DNA from: Bacteroidales bacterium
Lineage (GTDB): Bacteria; Bacteroidota; Bacteroidia; Bacteroidales; UBA932
Reading direction: 5' to 3'
NCBI GenBank assembly: GCA_017428945.1
Contig: JAFRPW010000005.1
Coordinates: forward strand, 52,557-116,556
Length of the DNA stretch: 64,000 bases
Positions 9,814 to 17,029 of this stretch are shown here, in pieces. A program made the translations under genes and the position numbers. Numbering within the stretch: the first letter of the stretch is position 1; each line of letters starts with the position of its first letter. The notes under the pieces were generated by a model that saw only the letters and a program-made list of their open reading frames with translations, was not told where the DNA came from and ran no database searches.

Positions 9814-11286
9814 TTGATTCAAAAACTTATCATCACGGGCCTTCTGGTCTTTGCTCTGGGGTGCACCGCCCGGCAGTACGATGTTGTCGTGGTTGGCGGA
9901 GGCACAGGAGGAACTGCGGCTGCAATTGAAGCTGCGAGGGACGGGGCCAGGGTACTGGTGGTGGAGGAGTCTCCCTGGCTGGGCGGCATGCTCACGAGCG
10001 CCGGGGTCAGCGCCTTTGACGGCAACTACCGCCTAAGGGGCGGCATCTTCGGGGAGTTTGCCGATTCCCTTGCCGCCAGGTACGGCGGTTACGAGGTCCT
10101 TAAGTCCGGATGGGTGAGCAACATCCTCTTCAATCCGGCCGTCGGGGCCGATATCCTTGCCAATATGGCCAGGGAGGCGGGAGTGGAGGTCAGGTTCCGG
10201 AACTCAGTGCAAAGTGTCAGGAGACTGCCGGCCGCATCCGGCATTGACGGAACGTGGCGCATCAATCTTGACGACGGGTCAAGGGTTAAAGCCAGGATAC
10301 TCATCGACGGGACGGAGCTTGGAGACGTTGCGCTTGCCGCCGGGGCGGAAGAGCTCAAAGACAGCAGGGCGCTCCAGGATATGACTTATGTGGCAACGGT
10401 TAAGTACTACGATCACGACGTCACGATTCAGGAGCCCGAGGACTACGACCCGGCACACTATGCAGACTGCTGTGCCACATGGTCGGCGGAGATGATGCTC
10501 TCCTACGGAAAGCTTCCGGACGGACATATCATGCTCAACTGGCCGCAAAGCGGCAATGACATTTATCTTGAGTATCTTGACATGCCTCGAGGGGAGGTAT
10601 ATCGGCAGGCGAAAAACCGTACCCTGGGCTATGTCTATTACCTTCAGACAGTGCTGGGTTACAGGAATCTTGGCATTGCCGATGATGTATATCCATCCCC
10701 GGACGGCCTTCCCTTTTATCCGTACTACCGCGAATCCCGCCGTTTTGCCGGCAGGGACACTATGACCGTGGAGGCCGCGAAATCGCCCTATGATTATGAC
10801 CTTTACACCCGCGCAGTGGCTGTAGGTGACTATCCTGTGGACCATCACCATAACCAGCACCCCCTCCGGGAAGAACTTTCGCACCTGTGGTGGGGAAAGA
10901 TTCCCTCCTTCAGCGTGCCTTTGGGGGCTCTTGTTCCGGTAAACGTCGAAGACCTCCTGCTGTGCGACAAAAACATATCCACAAGCTGGGAGATTAACGG
11001 CGGAACGCGTCTGCAGCCGGTTGTACTTGGCATAGGACAGGCAGCAGGGGCGCTGGCGGCAATTGCCGTGAAGACAAGACGGCACCCTTCGGAAGTCCCC
11101 GCCGCAGAAGTCCAGGCCGTGCTTCTGGACCATGGCTGCTACCTTTTGCCTTTCCTGGACCTGAAGCCGGACCAGCCGGGGTTCCGGGAACTTCAGGAAA
11201 AGGGGGTCCGCGGGGAAGTCAAAGGCAGGGGCCGCAGTATCGGCTGGGCAAATGAAACCTGGGTAAACATACCTGAAAATGAATAA
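9814..11286 (+). CDS. FAD-dependent oxidoreductase, lipoprotein-like N-terminus
   Basis: The start is a TTG that yields a hydrophobic leader ending in ALGCTAR, then the dinucleotide-binding motif VVVVGGGTGGTAAAIEAARDG at residues about 24-44 and a late GGTRLQPVVLGIGQAAGALA segment. This matches the FAD_oxidored family often found in Bacteroidota glycan loci, where the reaction is mostly unknown. The 490-residue length fits. A lipobox before a Rossmann fold is typical of this group and implies periplasmic or surface location. The next gene overlaps by 8 bp, so the two are probably co-transcribed. Which substrate it oxidises is not shown. Confidence 0.85.
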   Translation: MIQKLIITGLLVFALGCTARQYDVVVVGGGTGGTAAAIEAARDGARVLVVEESPWLGGMLTSAGVSAFDGNYRLRGGIFGEFADSLAARYGGYEVLKSGWVSNILFNPAVGADILANMAREAGVEVRFRNSVQSVRRLPAASGIDGTWRINLDDGSRVKARILIDGTELGDVALAAGAEELKDSRALQDMTYVATVKYYDHDVTIQEPEDYDPAHYADCCATWSAEMMLSYGKLPDGHIMLNWPQSGNDIYLEYLDMPRGEVYRQAKNRTLGYVYYLQTVLGYRNLGIADDVYPSPDGLPFYPYYRESRRFAGRDTMTVEAAKSPYDYDLYTRAVAVGDYPVDHHHNQHPLREELSHLWWGKIPSFSVPLGALVPVNVEDLLLCDKNISTSWEINGGTRLQPVVLGIGQAAGALAAIAVKTRRHPSEVPAAEVQAVLLDHGCYLLPFLDLKPDQPGFRELQEKGVRGEVKGRGRSIGWANETWVNIPENE

Positions 11287-12430
11287 AAGAAACCTTGCAA
11301 TCGATGTACTGAGGGGTCTCACCATGGCTGTAATGGTAATGGTGAACGACTTCTGGTCTTATCCTGACGTCCCTCACTTCCTGGAACATTTCGCCACCAT
11401 GGAAGATGGAATGGGGCTGTCGGATTATGTCTATCCGCTGTTCCTCTTTGTCATGGGAATGTCCATCCCCTATGCACTGGACCGCAGGCGGGAGAAAGGA
11501 AAAAGCGACTGGGACACCCTCAGGCACATCCTGGGACGGACCTTCGCGCTTCTGGTCATGGGCGTTTTCCTGTATAACACAGAGCCGCCCATGGCCTGGA
11601 ACAAGGGCTGGTACTACATCCTTATGGTTTTGGGTTTCTTCCTTGTTTGGAACTCATACAAGGCCGGCTTCAAACCCGCCAAATGGCTGAAGGCGCTTGG
11701 TGTGGCCATACTTGTCGCGCTGGTGGTATTCTACCGTACGGAAGACGGCGGACTGATGCGCACGGGCTGGTGGGGCATCCTTGGCCAGATTGGATGGGCG
11801 TACCTGTTTGCTTCGCTTGCATATATGCTTTGCAGAAAGCGGGAATGGATGCTTTGGGCGCTCTGGGCAGGATTCTGCCTGATTAACATTTCGGTCGTTC
11901 CAATGCGTAACGGAGAAGTGCTGGCAGGCCACAATGTCCTGTGGGATTTTTCAGAGGCGCTTCACCTTGAGAACGGACATATTATCATAATGACCCTCGG
12001 GGGTGTTCTCACATCACTTACAGAGCGTAAGCTGAACAGACACAAGGTCCTTGCCGGCTTTGGTGCCGCCGCCGTCCTGGCCATCCTTGGCTTTGCATCT
12101 CATCAGGGATGGATTATCTCCAAGAACCTGGGAACACTGCCCTGGTGCTTGTATGTGAGTGCCGTCGGCGTTGCAGTTTACACGCTGTTCCGTATTCTTG
12201 AAAAGCACTCTCTCATGGGCTGGGCAAAGCCGCTGTGGCCAGCAGGAACGGCCACGCTTACCGTATATATGCTTCCTTATCTATACACCAGCCTGTGGTA
12301 TTTCTTTGATATGTCCGCACCGGCCTGGATGTACGGCTGGGTGGGCGTTGCCAAGAGTGCACTGCTGTCGGCAACGTGTATTTTCCTCACATGGTGCCTT
12401 GGGAAGCTTGGCGTAAAGCTTAAGATCTAG
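11279..12430 (+). CDS. NagX/HGSNAT-like (DUF5009) membrane acyltransferase
   Basis: A 383-residue polytopic membrane protein with about ten hydrophobic helices. The start LAIDVLRGLTMAVMVMVND and the segment LSDYVYPLFLFVMGMSIPYAL match the DUF5009/NagX group, which is related to lysosomal heparan-alpha-glucosaminide N-acetyltransferase (HGSNAT). HGSNAT passes an acetyl group across a membrane onto terminal glucosamine. Bacterial homologs often lie beside GlcNAc-use genes. The gene overlaps the FAD oxidoreductase at its start and the convergent phosphoesterase gene by 11 bp at its end. Acceptor and true activity are inferred from family only. Confidence 0.82.
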   Translation: MNKRNLAIDVLRGLTMAVMVMVNDFWSYPDVPHFLEHFATMEDGMGLSDYVYPLFLFVMGMSIPYALDRRREKGKSDWDTLRHILGRTFALLVMGVFLYNTEPPMAWNKGWYYILMVLGFFLVWNSYKAGFKPAKWLKALGVAILVALVVFYRTEDGGLMRTGWWGILGQIGWAYLFASLAYMLCRKREWMLWALWAGFCLINISVVPMRNGEVLAGHNVLWDFSEALHLENGHIIIMTLGGVLTSLTERKLNRHKVLAGFGAAAVLAILGFASHQGWIISKNLGTLPWCLYVSAVGVAVYTLFRILEKHSLMGWAKPLWPAGTATLTVYMLPYLYTSLWYFFDMSAPAWMYGWVGVAKSALLSATCIFLTWCLGKLGVKLKI

Positions 12431-13445
12431 AAAGCGTCAGCGGCTGCTGGATCTCGCCGCCGTACAGGCGCACCCACGTCCTGAAACCCGGCTCTCCACG
12501 GGTGAACTCAAAGACCCGGCAGCCGGAGAGTCCAAGGTGGTTGTACACGGTGTCGCAGCCGCTGTATCGGCCATAGATATAGTACATCTGGCCGTAATCC
12601 AGGACGTAGTCGCAGTCGTGATCATGACCGGTAACTATAGCCCGGACGTCTCCCATCTCACGGAACTGGGCCAGAAGGCCGGAATTCAGGCGTGAAGGAC
12701 ATGGGGGCTCGCCGTTATTGCCGGCCAGGATTGTCCCGGCCGTAAGGCCCTCCTGTATCTCGCAAAGGGGAATATGGAAGAAGGCTATGGACGGAACGGG
12801 GTGGCCGGCTTTGGATGTAAAATGCCGGCTGTGGTCCCGGTACCAGGCAATCTGGTTATGGCGGATATAGTCGTAACAGTGAATCTCCTCCTCTCCTTTC
12901 AGGACAACGGCGTCCATCGAATCAAAGAGGTAGAAAACATGCTCCAAACCGTTTCCGGAGAGGGTTATAACGTCGTTGGAACAACCATAGACGCCTTCCT
13001 TCGGCTCAAGGTTGATACACCCGGGAAGCGACCGGATGGCCCGGAACATATCTTCCCTGGAAGAGCCGAACTGGGAGTCGTGGTTGCCAAGTGCCACGGC
13101 CCAGGGTATGCCGCTGCCGGCTAGCGGTTGCAGGATTTCCAGGGCGCTGGGAATATCCGGCTTTCCAAAAAGGATGTCTCCAGTATGGATTACCAGATCC
13201 GGTTTTACGCCTTCCAGGGCTTCCTGGACACATTTAAGGGCCCTTTCACTCCTTGGGTCTGAGGCAATGTAATGGGTGTCCGTAAACTGGAGCAGCGTGA
13301 ACTTTCCGTCAGGGCCATAGGAAAATCTTCCGGCTACCGACAAGTCTGCTTTCTTTGACGGGGTGCTGCAAGCCTTGAACAGCGGACTGGCAGCCGCTCC
13401 CGCTGCAACAAATGCGGCTCCCTTCAGAAATGATCTGCGTTTCAT
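12420..13445 (-). CDS. Metallophosphoesterase (calcineurin-like), Tat-type leader
   Basis: I place the start at 13445 (MKRRSFLKGAA), which overlaps the upstream stop as ATGA. The leader has a twin-arginine motif RRSFLKG and then a lipobox-like FKAC, so the protein may be folded and metal-loaded before export and then lipidated. The calcineurin-like metal motifs are present in order: FTDTHY, GDILFG, GNHD, and GHDHD. The product is 341 residues. It is the last gene of a minus-strand operon with a prolyl oligopeptidase and a GHL10 hydrolase. With the phosphodiester glycosidase at 4324 it could release phosphate from a phosphoglycan; this is inference. Confidence 0.9.
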   Translation of the reverse strand: MKRRSFLKGAAFVAAGAAASPLFKACSTPSKKADLSVAGRFSYGPDGKFTLLQFTDTHYIASDPRSERALKCVQEALEGVKPDLVIHTGDILFGKPDIPSALEILQPLAGSGIPWAVALGNHDSQFGSSREDMFRAIRSLPGCINLEPKEGVYGCSNDVITLSGNGLEHVFYLFDSMDAVVLKGEEEIHCYDYIRHNQIAWYRDHSRHFTSKAGHPVPSIAFFHIPLCEIQEGLTAGTILAGNNGEPPCPSRLNSGLLAQFREMGDVRAIVTGHDHDCDYVLDYGQMYYIYGRYSGCDTVYNHLGLSGCRVFEFTRGEPGFRTWVRLYGGEIQQPLTLSRS

Positions 13446-14725
13446 AGCTTTATCTGGTCCCAATAATCGAACATCCTGATATGGCAGAGGTCGAAGAGGA
13501 AAAAACCGTCGGCCTCTTTTTCTATAACTCCGGCGATTTCCGGAACGAGGGCGCCCTTGTCACCGGTCTCGAAACCCTTTTCGTTGCCGATGTCCGGGCC
13601 GGCCGCGAACGGAACATCGCCGCACAGACGCTTGCGGCCAAGCCGGGCATAGCCTTCCATGGTCTTTTCCGTGGTTCCGTAAACATTTGCCGCCGGACAA
13701 TATGTTCCAAGAAGCATGAAGTCCACAAGGTCTGCAAAGCCGGTTTCCCGGTATTCTTTTGTGGCCCAACGGTAGGTGGGTTCCTCCTGTGCGATATTGT
13801 ACCTGGGGCTGGTCCAGTTTACGCCGCTGCGGTAATACTCGGAGAACCAGGCGCCGACGTAAACGCCCACGGGAAGGTCTTTCCTGACACCATGGACGGC
13901 GGCTACGCATCGGCCCACAAAGTCGTGGATGACCTTGCAGCGGAAGGTGAGCCACCGGACCTCAAGGGAGTCCGGCTCTTTGTCCAGGAATATATGGCCG
14001 GGTTCGGAGAAAACGGGCCAGCGCTCCGGCTGGTGGCCGATGTAACGGGCAAACTGTTCCCTGGCGGTCTCTGTGTAGCCGGCGTCCAGGGCATAGTCGT
14101 CGTAACGGCAGCGGTCCATGACTATGCCGTCAAGGCCGTCGTAGGCCGCAAGCTCCTGCAGAAGGCGAAGAAGGAACTCCTGCACTTCCCCGTTTGCGGG
14201 GTCGAGGAATCTGCCTCCGACAGTGGTTTCGTCGTCCAGATGGTTTACAAGGCCGCGGGAGCTGTGGTCTACAGCGGCCCAGTCCCGAAGCTCGGGGCGG
14301 TCATAGAGCATGCCCCTTTTTCCCGCCTCGCAGCGGAATCCGCCCACCATCATGTTTATTCCGGCAATTACCTTGAGTCCGGCTTTGTGTCCGGAGTCGA
14401 TGAAGGCCCGGAGATAGTCGAAATCGGCCGTACGCGGTCTGTAACGAAGCCCTTCCGGCGTCCAGCCGGCCACCTCGGTAAGGGCGGGGGCGAGGGCGCT
14501 TTTAAAGAGTACGTTCCCGCTTGTCGGGCGCACCTCAACCACCACGTGGGTAAACCCCATGTCGGCAATACGCCGGCAGTCCAGGGCGATATTTTCCTCG
14601 CTGTTCCCGTACCGGTTGAAATTGGCCCCGACCTCTATCCAGACTATACGTGGCCCTTTCTCCTCAGGTTTTGAACACGCGGCAAGCCCCAGCATGGCCG
14701 CCAGTAAGAGTATCTTTGCTTTCAT
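13442..14725 (-). CDS. GHL10-type (YngK/DigH-like) lipoprotein, paralog of the one at 5338
   Basis: A 427-residue lipoprotein (Cys17, LAACSKPEE). Shared blocks with the protein at 5338 run along the whole length: RIVWIEVGANFNRY, FTHVVVEVRPTSGNVLF, DYLRAFIDSGHKAGLKV, DGIVMDRCRYDDY, VGVYVGAWFSEYYRSG and the final FFLFDLCHIRMFDYW. So the pair arose by duplication, and the two now lie in opposite directions about 7 kb apart. The family is a TIM barrel acting on glycan strands. The start is 10 bp after the oligopeptidase stop, so both are likely one transcript. Confidence 0.87.
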   Translation of the reverse strand: MKAKILLLAAMLGLAACSKPEEKGPRIVWIEVGANFNRYGNSEENIALDCRRIADMGFTHVVVEVRPTSGNVLFKSALAPALTEVAGWTPEGLRYRPRTADFDYLRAFIDSGHKAGLKVIAGINMMVGGFRCEAGKRGMLYDRPELRDWAAVDHSSRGLVNHLDDETTVGGRFLDPANGEVQEFLLRLLQELAAYDGLDGIVMDRCRYDDYALDAGYTETAREQFARYIGHQPERWPVFSEPGHIFLDKEPDSLEVRWLTFRCKVIHDFVGRCVAAVHGVRKDLPVGVYVGAWFSEYYRSGVNWTSPRYNIAQEEPTYRWATKEYRETGFADLVDFMLLGTYCPAANVYGTTEKTMEGYARLGRKRLCGDVPFAAGPDIGNEKGFETGDKGALVPEIAGVIEKEADGFFLFDLCHIRMFDYWDQIKL

Positions 14726-14735
14726 AGAGGGGCAA

Positions 14736-16829
14736 TCAGTATTTCATCCCCAGGTTCTTCATTATGAAGGAGTAGATATCGGCCTGCTCCTCAAGCACTT
14801 TGGCAAGGGGCTTGCCGCCGCCGTGGCCTGCCTTGGAGTCTATGCGGATAAGCTGGGGCTTGCTGCCGGCGTTGCATTCCTGGAGGGTTGCCGCGAACTT
14901 GAATGAGTGGGCGGGGACCACGCGGTCGTCATGATCGGCGGTAGTGACCAGGGTGGCGGGATACTTGGTGCCGGGCTTCAGGTTATGAAGCGGGGAATAT
15001 CCGTAGAGGTATTTGAACATTTCCTCGGAGTCTTCCGATGTGCCGTAATCAGGGGCCCAGTTCCAGCCGATGGTGAACTTGTGGTAGCGGAGCATGTCCA
15101 TGACGCCCACCTGGGGGATGGCAACGCCGTAGAGTTCCGGCCTCTGGGTCATGCAGGCGCCCACAAGCAGGCCGCCGTTACTGCCGCCAACGATGGCAAG
15201 CTTCTCGGGCGATGTATAGCCCTTTGCGATGAGCCACTCTGCCGCGCCGATGAAATCGTCAAAAACGTTCTGTTTCTGCATCTTGGTGCCGGCAAGGTGC
15301 CAGGCCTCGCCGTACTCGGAGCCGCCGCGGAGGTTCACCTGGGCGTAGATGCCGCCGTGCTCGAACCAGGGGACGCGGGAGGCAGAGAATGAAGGAGGCA
15401 GGGAGATGTTGAATCCGCCGTAACCGTAGAGGTATACGGGGTTGCCGCCATCCAGCTTGATGCCTTTCTTATGGGTGATAAACATGGGGATTTTGGTGCC
15501 GTCCTTGGAGGGGAAGAACACCTGCTCGGTTTCCATGTCGGAGAGGTCGAAAGCGGTCTGGGGCTGCTTGTAAACGGTACTTTCGCCGGTTTCTATGTTC
15601 CAGTGATATACAGTTCCGGGAGTTGTGAACGATGCATATGAATAGTAGCACCAGGGCTCGCCTTTACGGCAGTTGAAGCCGGCGCTGCCCACGCCCGGAA
15701 GGTGGATTTCCTCTATCCTGCGGCCGTCAAGGCTGTAAAGGTATGCATGGGTGGAGGCATCCTGGCTGTAGCTTGCTATGATGAGGTCCGTGATGAAGGA
15801 AACGTCCTCAAGCACGCAGTCGCCCTCGGGAATGACGTCTTTCCAGACCCTTGGATTCTTGATGTCCGTTACCACCAGCTTGTTCATGGGGGCGTCAAGG
15901 TTGGTGAAGAGGTATATCTTGTCCCCGTCCGTTTCTGCGGTTGTGCAGGAATTCTTCATGTCCTTTGTAATCTGGACCCACTTGGAGCCGGGCTTACGGA
16001 GGTCCATGACGTAAAGGTTGTTGCCTATGTCGGCGCCGTCCTCATAGAGGAAGGCCATGGTTTCCTCGTCGTTCACGCTAACCTGGTAGAACCTGAGGGG
16101 CTCTGCCGGATTTGAGTAGAAGAGCTGGTCATCGGCCTGGGGAGTGCCAACCTTGTGGTAGTATATCTTGTGGACCTCGTTCTTGCCGCTGAACTCGTGG
16201 CCGTCGCCGGCGGGGGCGTCGTAGGCGCTGTAGTAGAAGCCGTCGCCGCGCCAGGATGCTCCGGTGAACTTTGCCCAGACAATGTGGTCTTCAAGGAGTT
16301 CGCGGGTCTGGGCGTCCATGACGTAGATCTCTTCCCAGTCGCTTCCGCTGCGGGAGATGGTGTATGCAGCGTACTTGCCGTCGTTGGAGAAATACACGCC
16401 CTTGAGGGCTACGGTGCCGTCTTCGCTGAGCTTGTTGGGGTCAAGGAACACGTGAGGCTCTGCGTCCGGTGAATCCATTTCATACAGGACGCTCTGGTTC
16501 TGGAGGCCGTCGTTGCGGTAGTAGTACCACTTGCCGTTCTTACGCTTGCCGGGAACGCCAACCTTCTCATAGTTGGAAACCTCCGTGAGCCTTTGGAGCA
16601 GCTTTGCGCGGAAAGGAATCTTCTTCAGGTATGCGTCCGTCACCTTGTTCTGGGCCTCTACCCAGGCGGCGGTCTCCTCGGAAGCATCGTCCTCAAGCCA
16701 GCGGTAAGGGTCCGCGACCTGGGTGCCGAAATAATCGTCTACAGTATTGTCTTTGCGCGTCACGGGTGTCTTGGGAGCGCAGGCGTCAAACAGAATTGCA
16801 GCCATCAGGAAAGGAATAATACGTTTCAT
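14736..16829 (-). CDS. Prolyl oligopeptidase family serine peptidase (S9A)
   Basis: Start set at 16829 (MKRIIPFLMAAILFDAC, lipobox Cys); an ATG 6 bp upstream is also possible. The product of about 697 residues has the POP layout: N-terminal VADPYRWLEDD, a seven-bladed propeller in the middle, and a C-terminal alpha/beta-hydrolase with Ser in GGSNGGLLVGA, Asp in DHDDRVVP and His in GHGGG. It cuts short peptides after proline. It is the first gene of the operon with the GHL10 hydrolase and the phosphoesterase, suggesting that peptide parts of a glycoconjugate or peptidoglycan may be processed too. A TATCTTTA element just upstream resembles a -7 box. Confidence 0.93.
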   Translation of the reverse strand: MKRIIPFLMAAILFDACAPKTPVTRKDNTVDDYFGTQVADPYRWLEDDASEETAAWVEAQNKVTDAYLKKIPFRAKLLQRLTEVSNYEKVGVPGKRKNGKWYYYRNDGLQNQSVLYEMDSPDAEPHVFLDPNKLSEDGTVALKGVYFSNDGKYAAYTISRSGSDWEEIYVMDAQTRELLEDHIVWAKFTGASWRGDGFYYSAYDAPAGDGHEFSGKNEVHKIYYHKVGTPQADDQLFYSNPAEPLRFYQVSVNDEETMAFLYEDGADIGNNLYVMDLRKPGSKWVQITKDMKNSCTTAETDGDKIYLFTNLDAPMNKLVVTDIKNPRVWKDVIPEGDCVLEDVSFITDLIIASYSQDASTHAYLYSLDGRRIEEIHLPGVGSAGFNCRKGEPWCYYSYASFTTPGTVYHWNIETGESTVYKQPQTAFDLSDMETEQVFFPSKDGTKIPMFITHKKGIKLDGGNPVYLYGYGGFNISLPPSFSASRVPWFEHGGIYAQVNLRGGSEYGEAWHLAGTKMQKQNVFDDFIGAAEWLIAKGYTSPEKLAIVGGSNGGLLVGACMTQRPELYGVAIPQVGVMDMLRYHKFTIGWNWAPDYGTSEDSEEMFKYLYGYSPLHNLKPGTKYPATLVTTADHDDRVVPAHSFKFAATLQECNAGSKPQLIRIDSKAGHGGGKPLAKVLEEQADIYSFIMKNLGMKY

Positions 16830-16872
16830 AGCCATAAAGATACGAATTTTTCCTCACCCATCATTATGTTTT

Positions 16873-17028
16873 GTCACGCCAGGCCACAAAAACGCGGCAA
16901 ACCGTGGCCACGGATGACGGGTACGTCACGCCAGGCCACAGAAACGCCCAAAACCGTGGCCGCGGATGACGGGCACGTCACGCCAGGCCACAAAAACGCC
17001 CGAAAGCGTGGCCGCGGGTGACAGGAGG
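16873..17028. repeat. Three tandem 52-bp units with internal dyad symmetry
   Basis: Units start at 16873, 16925 and 16977, exactly 52 bp apart, and differ at only a few positions. Each unit carries inverted arms (GTCACGCCAGGCCAC on the left, GTGGCCNCGGNTGAC on the right) able to fold as a hairpin. The array sits directly after the feoB stop and before the oligopeptidase gene. A half unit in inverted orientation occurs at 19496-19523 on the other side of feoAB. It resembles REP/BIME-type intergenic repeats in layout. Confidence 0.92.
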
Positions 17029-17029
17029 G

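Noticed and set aside
16593-17021. A plus-strand frame across the 52-bp repeats
   Set aside because: It is made of repeat DNA and the antisense of the oligopeptidase gene, with no start context.
16873-17028. CRISPR array
   Set aside because: The units are contiguous 52-bp tandem copies without unique spacers, and no cas genes are near.
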